Shown in pieces: positions 46,501-57,671 of a stretch of 64,000 bases of DNA. The DNA comes from Pseudomonas oryzihabitans NBRC 102199. Its GTDB lineage: Bacteria; Pseudomonadota; Gammaproteobacteria; Pseudomonadales; Pseudomonadaceae. A model generated the notes under the pieces. That model was not told where the DNA came from. It was given only the letters and a program-made list of their open reading frames with translations, and did no database searches. Position numbers and translations under genes: made by a program. The stretch covers positions 124,001 through 188,000 of the forward strand of contig NZ_BBIT01000014.1 in the NCBI RefSeq assembly GCF_000730625.1, written 5' to 3'. Position 1 is the stretch's first letter; each line of letters starts with the position of its first letter.

Positions 46501-47023
46501 CGAGCTGCAACTGGTGGCCAACCTCGAACGGCTGCGCCGCGGTCCCGAGGGCCTGCTGGCCCTGACCGCTCAGGCCAATGGCCTGGGCAATACGCGCACC
46601 CGCAAATGGCACCGGCTGCTGCGCCCCTGGGTACAGCATCTGGTCGCCGCGGCCGGCGGGCTGCAGCTGACCACCGCGGTGGTGGCGACCGATCTGACCC
46701 TGTTGCTGGCGCCACTGGACGCCGAGCTGGCCCGCCGTCAGCTGAATGAATTGCTGGACGCCTGGGCCCTGGGGCAGCGGCGGCCGCTTCCCGTCGCGCC
46801 GCGCACCGCCTTCGCCTGGCTGGCCAATGACCCGGACAAGGCCATGTCGGCGGCCGAGCAGGCCTATCAGGGCGAGGCGGCGACCCATCCGGCGCTGCGC
46901 CGGCAGTATCCGGACTTCGCCGCCTTGCTGGCCGACGAGGAATTCGACGGCTGGTGCCAGACCCTCTATGCACCGGTGCACACCGCCGGCTGGCAGGTGG
47001 TGGGCGGGGAGGGGCAGGCATGA
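43592..47023 (+). CDS. recC: Exodeoxyribonuclease V gamma subunit RecC
   Basis: 1143 residues, family length. N-terminal VVHGNRLEELRGLAVGWM and VLVQSNGIAQWLKL, with EDDRYLLLEALLSAR and SWVGRSIRDNSERPPS further on, are RecC hallmarks; it is an inactivated helicase-nuclease fold that reads Chi in E. coli. Part of RecBCD, which resects double-strand ends for RecA and destroys foreign DNA. AGG lies 7 bases before the ATG; overlaps recB by four bases (ATGA). Confidence 0.96.
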   Translation: MSEALTPGFMVVHGNRLEELRGLAVGWMRRYPLAPLENEQVLVQSNGIAQWLKLALAEDPRGDDEGGCGVAAALEVQLPAAFLWRTYRQVLGRDQVPPSSPLDRAPLTWRLMRLLPTLLLQPDFAALRRFLDDDGDLRKRYQLAERLADLYDGYQVYRADWLNDWAAGRDLLASLRDGRRPLPESCRWQAQLWRALLDDVGDGGLARSRAGVHRRFLEVMQAATEPPAGLPRRVVIFGLSAIPAQTLEALAALARFSQVLLCVHNPCRHHWSDIVADQDLLRQNYRRQQRKPGMPQTLDAEALHQHGQPLLASWGKQGRDYIHLLDEFDEPDGYRRLFEDLNGGRIDLFAEAEPQHLLGQLQDDILELRPLSETRERWPAVDPARDRSMRFHVAHSPQREVEILHDQLLARFSSDSSLRPRDVIVMVPDIDAYAPHIRAVFGQLERGDPRFIPFSLADQHQRGFQPLLIALEHLLQLPDSRFALSEILDLLDVPALRARFGLREGDLPTLHLWLEGAGVRWGLDAEQRSRLDLPEGLTQNTWRFGLRRMLLGYAVGSGAALGDIEPFDEVGGLDAALVGPLVDLLDALDAAQAALAQPARPAEWGARLQALLALFFSAQDEHDEYLLEQLENLRERWLELCEDVALDEELPLTVVREAWLAGLDSGGLAQRFLAGAVNFCTLMPMRAIPFRVVCLLGMHDGAYPRIQSPLDFDLMAQDYRPGDRSRREDDRYLLLEALLSARDQFYVSWVGRSIRDNSERPPSVLVAQLRDHLQAGWRLAGHEEEPERLLTALTQEHPLQPFSARYFRGERGYFSFAAEWLGVHDRTTRDEDELLPPLVPEEPLGLDDLARFLRGPVDLFFANRLKVHFAPPDAPAEDEEPFGLDALTRYQLGEDLLAAALAAPAEADQALLAAAERLRGSGRLPLAGFGERAGRALREPLPAVVAQVEALTLRWPEPLEEALTLDIEHRELQLVANLERLRRGPEGLLALTAQANGLGNTRTRKWHRLLRPWVQHLVAAAGGLQLTTAVVATDLTLLLAPLDAELARRQLNELLDAWALGQRRPLPVAPRTAFAWLANDPDKAMSAAEQAYQGEAATHPALRRQYPDFAALLADEEFDGWCQTLYAPVHTAGWQVVGGEGQA

Positions 47024-50000
47024 GTCAGCGTCCGCTCGCCCTGCGCTTTCCGTTGCAGGGCAATCAGCTGATCGAGGCCAGTGCCGGAACGGGCAAGACC
47101 TTCACCATCTCCGCACTCTATGTACGTCTGGTGCTGGGCCACGGTACGCCCGAGACGGCCTTCGGCCGCGAACTGCTGCCGCCCCAGATCCTGGTGGTGA
47201 CCTTTACCGAGGCCGCCACCCAGGAATTGCGCGATCGTATTCGCCATCGCCTGGCCGAGGCGGCGCGCTTCTTTCGCGACGAGATCGCCGCGCCCGATCC
47301 GCTGCTCGCCGAGTTGCGCGAGGACTTTCCGGTCGAGGGCTGGGCCGATTGCGCCCGGCGCCTGGACATCGCCGCCCAGTGGATGGACGAGGCGGCCGTC
47401 TCCACCATCCACAGCTGGTGCCAGCGCATGCTGCGCGAGCACGCCTTCGACAGCGGCAGTCTCTTCGTGCAGAACCTGGAGCAGGACCAGAGCGAGCTGC
47501 TCGCCCAGGTGGTGCGCGACTACTGGCGACGCTTTTGCTACCCCCTGGAAGGCGAGGCGCTGGACTGGGTCATCGAGCACTGGGGCGAACCCCGCGCCCT
47601 GGCCGCGCGCCTGCGACCCTTGCTGAGCGAAGCACTGGGCGCGCCCCAGGGCGAGCCCGCCGCCTTGCTGGCCATCGCCCTGACGGAGCGTCGCGAGCGG
47701 TTGGCACGGCTCAAGGCGCCCTGGGCCCAGTGGGCGGAAGAGGTGCGTGACCTCTGCCAGGCCGGCTGCGACGCCAAGGTGGTCGACGGCCGCAAGTTGC
47801 AGAAGCGATTCTTCGGGCCCTGGTGCGACAAGCTGGTCGCCTGGGCGGACAACCCCACCAGCGAGGACCTGGATATCGGCACCGGCTTTACCCGGCTGAC
47901 CGAGGAGGGCTTCGCCGAGGCCTGGACCAAGGCCAGTCCGCCGGGTCATCCGGCCCTGGCGGCCATGGCGCGCCTGCCCGGGCAACTGGCCGAGCTGCCC
48001 AGCCCGGAGGTGCCGCTGCTGGAGCACGCGGCGGCCTGGGTGCAGCAGAAATTCGAGCGCGAGAAGCTGCGTCGCGCCGAGCTGGGTTTCGACGACATCC
48101 TCACCCGCCTGGATCGGGCGCTGCAGGCCGATGGCGCCGGCGCGCGGCTGGCGGCGCTGATCCGCGAGCAATTCCCGGTGGCGCTGATCGACGAATTCCA
48201 GGACACCGACCCGGTGCAGTACCGCATCTTCAGCAGCGTCTATGGCGCGGGCGAGGGCACCGGGCTGTTCCTGATCGGCGATCCCAAGCAGGCCATCTAT
48301 GCCTTCCGCGGCGCCGACATCCATACCTATCTGCAGGCGCGGCGCGCCAATGCCGGCCACCTGCACTCGCTGGACACCAACTTCCGTTCCACCGCCGCCA
48401 TGGTCGAGGCGGTCAACCAGGTGTTCGCCCATGGCGAGGCCACGGCCCCGCGGGCGGCCTTCCTGTTCCGCCAGGGCGAGGACAATCCGGTGCCCTTCGA
48501 GCCGGTCCGCGCCCAGGGGCGGCGTGAAGTGCTGGAGATCGAAGGCACGCCGGGTGCGGCCCTGAACTTCTGGCAGTTGGCCGGAGACGAGCCCCTGGCC
48601 GGCACCGCCTATCGCGCCACCCTGGCCGAGAGCACCGCCAGCGAGATCGTCCGGTTGCTGAGCCTGGCCGCCGAGGCCAAGGCCGGCTTTCGGCGCGAGG
48701 ACGGCGAGCTCACGCCGTTGCGGCCGGCCGACATCGCCATCCTGGTACGCGCCGGCAGCGAGGCCCAGGCGGTACGCCAGGCGCTGGTACGGCGCGGGGT
48801 GCGCAGCGTCTATCTGTCGGACAAGGATTCGGTGTTCACCGCCCAGGAGGCCCGCTGCCTGCTGGACTGGCTCAAGGCCTGCGCCGAGCCCGATGTGGAT
48901 CGCCGGCTGCGCGCGGCCCTGGGCAGCCTGACCCTCGACCTGCCCTTGGCCGAACTGGATGCCCTCAACCACGACGAGCAGGCCTGGGAGGCGCGGGTGC
49001 TGCAATTCCGCGGCTATCGCCAGCTCTGGCGCGGCCAGGGCGTGCTGCCCATGCTGCGCCGCCTGCTGCAGGACTTCCGCCTGCCGCAGCGGCTGATGGC
49101 CCGCGCCGACGGCGAGCGGGTGCTGACCAATCTGCTGCACCTCGCCGAACTCCTGCAGCGTGCCGCCGGCGAGCTGGATGGCGAGCAGGCGCTGATCCGC
49201 CACCTGGCCGAGCAACTGGCCGCCCAGGGCGCCGCCGACGAGCAGATCCTGCGCCTGGAAAGCGACGCCGAGCTGGTCAAGGTGGTGACGGTGCACAAGT
49301 CCAAGGGCCTGGAATATCCCCTGGTGTTCCTGCCCTTCGCCTGCGCCTATCGCGCCGAAGAAGGCACGACCCTGCCGCTGCGCTATCACGATGACCAAGG
49401 CCAGCTGCGCCGCACCTTCAAGCCCTCCGCCGAGGAACTGGCCCGCGCCGACGACGAGCGCCTGGCCGAAGACCTGCGCCTGCTCTATGTCGCCCTGACC
49501 CGGGCCCGCCATGCCTGCTGGGTCGGGGTGGCCGATCTCAAGCGCGGGCGCAGCAAGGAATCCGGCTTCGCCCGCAGTGCCCTCGGCTACCTGGCCACCG
49601 GCGGCGAGCCCCTGGCGAGTTCGGCGGCCCTGGGCACCGCCCTGACCACCCTGATCGGCGCCCAGCCCGATACCCTTATCCTGCCGCTCCCCGAAGCCAG
49701 TCCGGCACGCCTGCCCGAAGCCCGCGAAGCGCCGGTGACCCTCAAGGCGCTGACGGCGCGTCGGGCGGCCCGCGAGGACTGGTGGATCGCCTCCTACAGC
49801 GCCCTGCGCATCGGTACGCGCCTGGGCGAGGCGCGGGAAGAGGGCCCGTTCAATCTGGAGCTGGACCTGGATACCCCGGCGGCCCAGAAGCTGTTCGACG
49901 ACGACCGCCTCGCTCCCGACGAGGCCCGCCAGCCCGCAGCCGGTGAAGACCTGCATCGCTTTCCCCGCGGCCCCGGCCCGGGCACCTTCCTGCACAGCCT

Positions 50001-50682
50001 GCTGGAGTGGGTCGGCGAGGAAGGCTTCACCGCCATCCAGGCGGCGCCCGAGCGGCTGGACGACCTGATCGCCCGGCGTTGCCAGCGGCGCGGCTGGAAT
50101 CACTGGATTCCCATCCTGCAGGGCTGGCTGCGCCAGTTGCTGGCGCTGCCGCTGCCCCTGCCGGGGGGCAGCCAGCGCCTGGGCGAACTGGCGCGCTACC
50201 AGGTGGAAATGGAATTCTGGTTCGCCACCCATGGCGTCGATCTGGAGCGGCTGGATGACCTGGTGCGGCGTGGCACCCACGGCGGCCAGGCGCGGCCGAT
50301 GCTGGAGCCGGGGCAGCTCAACGGCCTGTTCAAGGGCTTCATCGATCTGGTCTTCGAACACGAGGGGCGCTATTTCGTGGTGGACTACAAGTCCAACTGG
50401 CTGGGCGCCGAAGCCGGCGCCTATACCCGCGCGGCCATGGAGGAGGCCGTCCTGGCCAAGCGCTATGACCTGCAGTACGTGCTCTACAGCCTGGCCGTGC
50501 ACCGGCTGCTCAAGGCGCGGCTGCCCGACTATAGCTACGAGCGCCACTTCGGCGGCGCCGTCTACCTCTTCCTGCGCGGCTGCGATCCGGCCGGCCACGG
50601 CGTCTTCGTCGAGCGGCCCGCCCAGGCGCTGATCGAGACCCTAGATCTGTTGTTCAGCGGTGCGGAGAATGCCCATGTCTGA
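47020..50682 (+). CDS. recB: Exodeoxyribonuclease V beta subunit RecB
   Basis: 1220 residues: superfamily 1 helicase with Walker A ASAGTGKT (20-27) and LIDEFQDTDPVQY, plus the C-terminal nuclease with D1109, D1122 and K1124 (DLVFEHEGRYFVVDYK), spaced as in E. coli D1067/D1080/K1082. It moves 3' to 5' and holds the only nuclease site of RecBCD. ATG 47020 overlaps recC as ATGA; overlaps recD by 8 bases. Confidence 0.97.
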   Translation: MSQRPLALRFPLQGNQLIEASAGTGKTFTISALYVRLVLGHGTPETAFGRELLPPQILVVTFTEAATQELRDRIRHRLAEAARFFRDEIAAPDPLLAELREDFPVEGWADCARRLDIAAQWMDEAAVSTIHSWCQRMLREHAFDSGSLFVQNLEQDQSELLAQVVRDYWRRFCYPLEGEALDWVIEHWGEPRALAARLRPLLSEALGAPQGEPAALLAIALTERRERLARLKAPWAQWAEEVRDLCQAGCDAKVVDGRKLQKRFFGPWCDKLVAWADNPTSEDLDIGTGFTRLTEEGFAEAWTKASPPGHPALAAMARLPGQLAELPSPEVPLLEHAAAWVQQKFEREKLRRAELGFDDILTRLDRALQADGAGARLAALIREQFPVALIDEFQDTDPVQYRIFSSVYGAGEGTGLFLIGDPKQAIYAFRGADIHTYLQARRANAGHLHSLDTNFRSTAAMVEAVNQVFAHGEATAPRAAFLFRQGEDNPVPFEPVRAQGRREVLEIEGTPGAALNFWQLAGDEPLAGTAYRATLAESTASEIVRLLSLAAEAKAGFRREDGELTPLRPADIAILVRAGSEAQAVRQALVRRGVRSVYLSDKDSVFTAQEARCLLDWLKACAEPDVDRRLRAALGSLTLDLPLAELDALNHDEQAWEARVLQFRGYRQLWRGQGVLPMLRRLLQDFRLPQRLMARADGERVLTNLLHLAELLQRAAGELDGEQALIRHLAEQLAAQGAADEQILRLESDAELVKVVTVHKSKGLEYPLVFLPFACAYRAEEGTTLPLRYHDDQGQLRRTFKPSAEELARADDERLAEDLRLLYVALTRARHACWVGVADLKRGRSKESGFARSALGYLATGGEPLASSAALGTALTTLIGAQPDTLILPLPEASPARLPEAREAPVTLKALTARRAAREDWWIASYSALRIGTRLGEAREEGPFNLELDLDTPAAQKLFDDDRLAPDEARQPAAGEDLHRFPRGPGPGTFLHSLLEWVGEEGFTAIQAAPERLDDLIARRCQRRGWNHWIPILQGWLRQLLALPLPLPGGSQRLGELARYQVEMEFWFATHGVDLERLDDLVRRGTHGGQARPMLEPGQLNGLFKGFIDLVFEHEGRYFVVDYKSNWLGAEAGAYTRAAMEEAVLAKRYDLQYVLYSLAVHRLLKARLPDYSYERHFGGAVYLFLRGCDPAGHGVFVERPAQALIETLDLLFSGAENAHV

Positions 50683-52756
50683 TTTCAGCCCCGCCACCGA
50701 ACGGCTGCTGCGCCTGGCGTCCCTGGCCCAGGAGCGCCCGCTTGCTCCGCTCGAACGGCGGGACGACCTCTTTCGCCTGCTGGAACTCTGGGTGCAACGC
50801 GGCTGGTTGCGCCAGGTAGACCGGGCCTTCACCGGCTTTCTCGGCGAACTCGAACCCCAGGGCGACTCGGCGGTGCTCTTGGCCGCGGCCCTGGCCAGCC
50901 ATCAGCTCGGCCATGGCCATGTCTGCCTGGATCTCGCCGCCACGCTGCGCAATCCCGATGCCGCCCTGTCGCTGCCGCCCGAGGGCGACGAGGCGCGCGC
51001 TTCGCTCTTGCCGTCGCAACTGCTGCATGGCCAGACCCTCGAGGCCTGGCAGCGGGCGCTGCTGGCCAGCGACCTGGTCGATGGCGACGGCAGCTGTCCA
51101 GAACGACCGCTGGTGCTGGGTGGCGAGCGCCTCTACCTGCGTCGCTACTGGAATTACGAACGCGCGGTGGCGGCCAGCCTGCGCCAGCGCCTGGCCACCC
51201 CCGAGCCGCTGCCGGCGGATCTCGCCGAACGCCTCGACCGGCTGTTTCCGCCGGATCCCGCCGCGGACGGCGAACCCGACTGGCAGAAACTGGCCTGCGC
51301 CCTGGCGGTGCGCGGCGCCTTCAGCATCGTCACCGGTGGCCCCGGCACCGGCAAGACCACCACCGTGGTCCGCCTGCTGGCGCTGCTCCAGGCGCCCGCG
51401 GTGGCGGCCGGTCGTCCCTTGCGCATCCGCCTGGCCGCACCGACCGGCAAGGCGGCCGCGCGCCTCACCGAGTCCATCGGCGGCCAGGTCAGTCGCCTGC
51501 CGGTGGATGAGGAGCTGCGCCGGCACATCCCCACCGGGGTGACCACGGTGCACCGGCTGCTGGGCAGTCGGCCCAATACCCGCCATTTCCGCCATCACCG
51601 CGGGCATCCCCTGCCGCTGGACGTGCTGGTGGTGGACGAAGCCTCGATGATCGACCTGGAAATGATGGCCAGCCTGCTGGCGGCCCTGCCGCCGCGGGCG
51701 CGCCTGGTGCTGCTGGGTGACAAGGATCAGCTGGCTTCGGTGGAGGCGGGCGCGGTGCTGGGTGATCTCTGCCGTGATGCCGAAGCCGGACGCTACAGTC
51801 CGGCAACCCGCGCCTGGCTGGAAGCCGTGAGTGGCCAGTCGCTGGCCCAGACGGCCCTGGCGGTCGGCGACGACCAGGCTGACGCCCTGGCGCAGCAGGT
51901 GGTGATGCTCAGGCGCTCACGGCGTTTCGGCGCCGGCAGCGGGATCGGCCAGCTGGCCCGCCGGGTCAATGCCCAGGACGGCCAGGGTGCTCAGCAGGTG
52001 CTGGTCGACGGCGGCTATGCCGATCTCCATCGGGTGCTGCTCAAGGGGCCGGAGGATCGCGCCCTGGAACGCCTGGTGCTGGAGGGACGCGGGCGCGCCC
52101 GGGGCTATCGTCATTATCTCGAGGTCCTGCAGGGGACGCGGCCCCAACTGGATACCGTCCTGGAGGATCCCGCCTGGACGCTCTGGGCCGGCCAGGTATT
52201 GGCCGCCTTCGACGACTTCCAGCTGCTCTGCGCCGTGCGCAAGGGCCCCTGGGGTGTGGAAGGCCTCAACCTGCGCATCGCCAGCGCCCTGCTGGCGGCC
52301 GGCCTGCTCGCGGGCGAGCACGGCTGGTACGAAGGCCGTCCGGTGCTGGTGACGCGCAACGACTACAGCCTGGGGCTGATGAATGGCGACATCGGCATCA
52401 CCCTCTGCCTGCCGGATGCCAACCAGCCGGGGCGCAAGGTCCTGCGGGTCGCCTTTCCCCGCGGCGATGGCAGCGGCGGTCTGAGATTCGTCCTGCCCAG
52501 CCGGTTGGCGGCGGTGGAGACGGTGTTCGCCATGACCGTGCACAAGTCCCAGGGCTCGGAATTCGCCCACACCGCGCTGCTGCTGCCCGAGCAGCTCAGT
52601 CCGGTGCTGACCAAGGAGCTGGTCTATACCGGCATCACCCGGGCGCGCGATGATTTCACCCTGATCGAGGCCCGGAGCGGCATCTTCGCCGAGGCGGTGG
52701 CCCGTCGGGTCCGCCGCGTCAGCGGCCTGGACCTGGATTTGCGAAACACTGTGTAA
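50675..52756 (+). CDS. recD: Exodeoxyribonuclease V alpha subunit RecD
   Basis: 693 residues: Walker A GGPGTGKT (221-228), Walker B VVDEASMID, and the C-terminal VHKSQGSEF and YTGITRARDDF helicase motifs. Fast 5' to 3' motor of RecBCD. GGAG at 50664-50667 supports ATG 50675. End of the recCBD operon. Confidence 0.97.
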   Translation: MSDFSPATERLLRLASLAQERPLAPLERRDDLFRLLELWVQRGWLRQVDRAFTGFLGELEPQGDSAVLLAAALASHQLGHGHVCLDLAATLRNPDAALSLPPEGDEARASLLPSQLLHGQTLEAWQRALLASDLVDGDGSCPERPLVLGGERLYLRRYWNYERAVAASLRQRLATPEPLPADLAERLDRLFPPDPAADGEPDWQKLACALAVRGAFSIVTGGPGTGKTTTVVRLLALLQAPAVAAGRPLRIRLAAPTGKAAARLTESIGGQVSRLPVDEELRRHIPTGVTTVHRLLGSRPNTRHFRHHRGHPLPLDVLVVDEASMIDLEMMASLLAALPPRARLVLLGDKDQLASVEAGAVLGDLCRDAEAGRYSPATRAWLEAVSGQSLAQTALAVGDDQADALAQQVVMLRRSRRFGAGSGIGQLARRVNAQDGQGAQQVLVDGGYADLHRVLLKGPEDRALERLVLEGRGRARGYRHYLEVLQGTRPQLDTVLEDPAWTLWAGQVLAAFDDFQLLCAVRKGPWGVEGLNLRIASALLAAGLLAGEHGWYEGRPVLVTRNDYSLGLMNGDIGITLCLPDANQPGRKVLRVAFPRGDGSGGLRFVLPSRLAAVETVFAMTVHKSQGSEFAHTALLLPEQLSPVLTKELVYTGITRARDDFTLIEARSGIFAEAVARRVRRVSGLDLDLRNTV

Positions 52757-52829
52757 ATGTACAGATAACTGCTGGACGCTCCCCTCGCGCCTGCCTAAGG
52801 TGAGGGGAGCCGTCCGCGATGAGAGCGCC

Positions 52830-54413
52830 ATGACTTCCCTGCCTTTCGTTTCCCTTGTGCTTCCCCTGTTGCTGCTGGCCGGCTGGGCGGGTTCGGCCAT
52901 CTGGCTGACCGGGCGCCAGCGCTATCTGCAACAGCAACTCGACAGCGCCGCCGAGCGCTACGACATGCTGCGCGACGACCTGCAACGCGCCGAGCTGGCC
53001 AACGGTCGCCAGGTGGTGGAGCTGGGCGCCGAGCGCGAGCGCACCGCCGCCCTGCAACGCCAGCTGGAGGCCAATCGCGAGCTGGAAGCCGAGTTGCGCC
53101 AGCAGACCCGCCAAGCGCAGTTGCAGGCCGCCGAACAGCACGCCCTGGCCGAGGCCACCCGCGCCCAGCTGCAGGGCATCCAGGAGCAGCTCGCCGAGGT
53201 GCGCGAGCGCCAGCACCGCGAGCAGCAGCTGCATGCCGAGGTGCAGGAACGCCATGCGCGCCTGACCGAAGAACACGCGACGCTGAGAACCACCCTGGAG
53301 CAGAAGGAAGAGCACTTCCAGGCGCAGCAACAGCTGCTGCGCGAGAGTCGCGAGCAACTCAAGCTGGAATTCGAGCAACTGGCCGGACGCATCTTCGACG
53401 CCAAGGGCCAGGCCTTCGCCCAGCACAGCCAGCAATCCCTGGATGCGCTGCTGCGGCCCTTCCGCGAGCAGATCGAGGGTTTTCGCGCCAAGGTCGAGGA
53501 CATCCACCACAAGGATGTGCAGCAGCAGGCGGCCCTCGGCCAGCAACTGCTCGACCTCAAGGAGCTCAACCGCCAGATCACCCAGGAGGCCCACGACCTG
53601 GCCACCGCCCTGCGCGGCCAGAAGAAGGCCCAGGGCAACTGGGGCGAACTCATCCTGGAAAACGTGCTGGAACGCTCCGGCCTGCGCGAGGGGCGCGACT
53701 TCGTCCGCGAACGCAGCTTCACCACCGAGACCGGCCGCCGGCGACCGGACGTGCTGGTCCATCTGCCACAGAAGAAGCACCTGGTGGTGGACGCCAAGGT
53801 GTCGCTCAACGCCTATACCCGCTACGTCAACAGCGAAGACGAGGGCGAGCGGCGCCTGGCCCTGGGCGAGCACGTGCGCGCCGTGGGCGAGCGCATCCGC
53901 GAACTGGCCGACCGCGAATACTTCAGCCTGCCGGGGCTGAATTCGCCGGAGATGGTCTTTCTGTTCATCCCCATCGAATCGGCCTTCGTCGAGGCGCTCA
54001 AGGCCGACGAGAGCCTGTTCCAGCGCGCCATCGAGCAGAATGTCCTGGTGGCGACGCCGACCACCCTCCTGACCAGCCTCAACATCGTCCGCCAGCTCTG
54101 GCGCTTCGAAGACCAGAATCGCCACACCGCCGAACTGGCCGAGCGCGCGGGCAAGGTCTACGACAAGCTGCGCACCTTTCTCGGCAGCATGGACGGCATC
54201 GGCAAGAGTCTGGACAAGGCCGGCGAAGCCTATCGCAAGGCCTGCGGCCAACTGGTGGGCGGGCCGGGCAACCTGGTCAAGCAGGTGGCCGACTTCAAGG
54301 AGCTGGGCGTGGCGGTACGCACCGAGCTGGACGGCCAGTGGACCGAGCGCGCGGAACTGGAGCTGACGATGGTCGAGCTGGAAGCTGCGGCCGAGTCTTC
54401 CGACCGGGACTGA
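52830..54413 (+). CDS. rmuC: RmuC family DNA recombination protein
   Basis: 527 residues: N-terminal membrane anchor (~4-22), a long Glu/Gln/Arg-rich coiled coil (~30-190), then the RmuC domain with a PD-(D/E)XK-like core (RRRPDVLVHLP...LVVDAKVS). In E. coli rmuC limits inversion at short repeats; the family is a probable nuclease. ATG 52830 is preceded by GAGAG; a GTG at 52800 would remove the tidy membrane anchor. Follows recD by 73 bases and may be co-transcribed. Confidence 0.92.
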   Translation: MTSLPFVSLVLPLLLLAGWAGSAIWLTGRQRYLQQQLDSAAERYDMLRDDLQRAELANGRQVVELGAERERTAALQRQLEANRELEAELRQQTRQAQLQAAEQHALAEATRAQLQGIQEQLAEVRERQHREQQLHAEVQERHARLTEEHATLRTTLEQKEEHFQAQQQLLRESREQLKLEFEQLAGRIFDAKGQAFAQHSQQSLDALLRPFREQIEGFRAKVEDIHHKDVQQQAALGQQLLDLKELNRQITQEAHDLATALRGQKKAQGNWGELILENVLERSGLREGRDFVRERSFTTETGRRRPDVLVHLPQKKHLVVDAKVSLNAYTRYVNSEDEGERRLALGEHVRAVGERIRELADREYFSLPGLNSPEMVFLFIPIESAFVEALKADESLFQRAIEQNVLVATPTTLLTSLNIVRQLWRFEDQNRHTAELAERAGKVYDKLRTFLGSMDGIGKSLDKAGEAYRKACGQLVGGPGNLVKQVADFKELGVAVRTELDGQWTERAELELTMVELEAAAESSDRD

Positions 54414-54477
54414 TTCGCGCAGACCTGGCAGGAGAGCCGGAGCTCCGCCTGGACGATTCCGGGCGGAGGGCGGTACG

Positions 54478-54508
54478 CCTGACCGGTGCGCCAGGCGCAC
54501 CGGTCAGG
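54478..54508. other. Long perfect hairpin between convergent rmuC and prfC
   Basis: 14-bp perfect inverted repeat (54478-54491 with 54495-54508, loop CAG). Strong stem but no T-tract on either side. Likely blocks or stabilises both convergent transcripts. Confidence 0.5.
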
Positions 54509-54518
54509 ACAGTAGGGC

Positions 54519-56102
<1,584 letters not shown>

Positions 56103-56197
56103 GGATGAACCTGGGCGAGAGCGAAAAAAGAGGGGGCGGAGTATAGCAGAGGGCGGCCCCACCGGCTTGAGGTCGGTAGGGCTGCACCAGGCGCCGC

Positions 56198-57373
56198 TCA
56201 GCGCTGCGGCTGGATGTTGCCGTCGCAGCAGGGTGGGGTGCGTTTGCGGCGCACCAGACGCTTGCCCAGCGCCATGCCCGGGACCTCGATGTATCTGTGG
56301 GTCAGGCAGGCGAAGGCGAAGACCACCGCCAGTTCCACCACCACCACCAGGTTGTCCAGCAAGACGCTGCCGGTGGCGATGTAGCGGATCATGAAGGGCA
56401 GCGGGGCGTCATGGGAGGGCGCCACCACCGTGAGGTCCTGGTGCAGCAACTTGCCCAGCACGATGAAAGCGCTCTTGACCACGAAGATCACTGCGGCGTG
56501 GCACAGGTAGATCGAATAGGACAGTACCCCCAGGCGCACGAAGAGGCCGTGATGCAGCACGCTGGAGACCAGGCCGCGCTCGAAGGCGAAGGTGAGGATG
56601 GTGACGCAGAACACCAGGGTCGCCAGCACGCCCTTCTTGGGTACCGGTAGATCGGAGGTCATCACCGCGGCACCGGCGATCAGGCAGGCCAGTTCCAGCA
56701 GGGTGCCACCGAATTGTCCGCCGTTGTGCTGCTTGATCCAGACATAGAGGCGATAGGTGCAGGCGCCGGCGAAAAAGCACGACAGCCCGCGAAAGATTTC
56801 GGTCTTCAGCGGCAGGAAGGGAAACAGCAGCTGCACGAAGGCCAGCAGGGCGATCGCCAGGAACCACTGGCGCTGATGACCCTGGCCCTTGAGCACCAGC
56901 AGGCCGAAGATCAGATAGAGGTAGAACTCGATGCTGATGCTCCAGGATGGGTAGTTGAAGGAGCCGGTGATGGCCTGGCCCAGCCAGGATTGCAGCAGCA
57001 ACAGATTGGGCAGGAATTGCTCGGGCGCGGTGGCGCCGCTGAACGCCGGATCGTTGAAGCCGACTCCCAGTTTTTCCGCCAGCAGGCGACCGCACTCCAG
57101 CAGCACATAGAGACCCAGCATGGCCAGATGCAGAGGCAGGATCCGCGTCGCGCGACTGATGGCGAAGTCGCGATAATCGTCCAGGGTGCGCAGCCGGCTC
57201 TCATAGGTGTGCATGAGCACGAAGCCGCTGAGCACGAAGAAGAACTCGACGAACAGGTAGGCGTTGGCGATCAGCGGATTTTCCGAGGCGGCCTGAGCGA
57301 CATAGGTGTGAAACAGCACGACGGCGACGGCCAACAGACCGCGAAAGCTATCCAAAGCGACAAATCTTTCCAT
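56198..57373 (-). CDS. Membrane acyltransferase, family 3 (OafA/NodX-like)
   Basis: 391 residues, about ten membrane helices. Begins with the family signature [16 protein letters not shown] (catalytic-type H22) and has the [10 protein letters not shown] and [11 protein letters not shown] segments. Such enzymes put acetyl or other acyl groups on sugars of O-antigen, exopolysaccharide or peptidoglycan; the substrate here is unknown. The C-terminus is short with [12 protein letters not shown] 57373 is chosen since it starts just before the first helix. On the same strand and downstream of the GH5 gene, 298 bases away. Confidence 0.85.
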   Translation of the reverse strand: MERFVALDSFRGLLAVAVVLFHTYVAQAASENPLIANAYLFVEFFFVLSGFVLMHTYESRLRTLDDYRDFAISRATRILPLHLAMLGLYVLLECGRLLAEKLGVGFNDPAFSGATAPEQFLPNLLLLQSWLGQAITGSFNYPSWSISIEFYLYLIFGLLVLKGQGHQRQWFLAIALLAFVQLLFPFLPLKTEIFRGLSCFFAGACTYRLYVWIKQHNGGQFGGTLLELACLIAGAAVMTSDLPVPKKGVLATLVFCVTILTFAFERGLVSSVLHHGLFVRLGVLSYSIYLCHAAVIFVVKSAFIVLGKLLHQDLTVVAPSHDAPLPFMIRYIATGSVLLDNLVVVVELAVVFAFACLTHRYIEVPGMALGKRLVRRKRTPPCCDGNIQPQR

Positions 57374-57671
57374 GGGATATCCCTGAGGGTGCGGCAAGAA
57401 GAGGCGAACGGATGCAGCGCTGCCGTTAGGGGGAAAGAGCGGAGGGGTAGTGCGGGAACGTGAAAGCTGACATGGCATCCTGGCTCTTGTGCGTCGCAAG
57501 CTTCTTAATAGTCGAACTATTACTTGCTGTTACATTTTGATCGCCAAAATCCAGCAAGTTCTTGCTAGGCCGTCCCTGGCCCGGCGTTTTGTGATTGCAG
57601 TCACCGATTTCCAGACAAGTTGTCACCTGACTGCAAGAAGGCGCCGCTCGTGCTGCCTGGCGGCGCTTCGC
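57374..57671 (-). other. 298-base spacer between the GH5 and acyltransferase genes
   Basis: No coding frame is credible. The middle (57500-57560) is AT-rich and contains a perfect 7-bp inverted repeat TAATAGT-CGA-ACTATTA (57506-57522), a good size for a regulator site upstream of the acyltransferase. A TTGCTG/TGTAAC pair 17 bases apart on the minus strand could be its promoter. Confidence 0.4.

Noticed and set aside
46954..47023. recC/recB frameshift or fusion
   Set aside because: The genes overlap by ATGA with full-length products; the upstream in-frame codons of recB are just open frame.
46966..50598. A 1210-codon open frame antisense to recB (and similar long ones against recC, prfC and pilY1)
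   Set aside because: Shadow of a highly biased reading frame; recB itself has all helicase and nuclease motifs.
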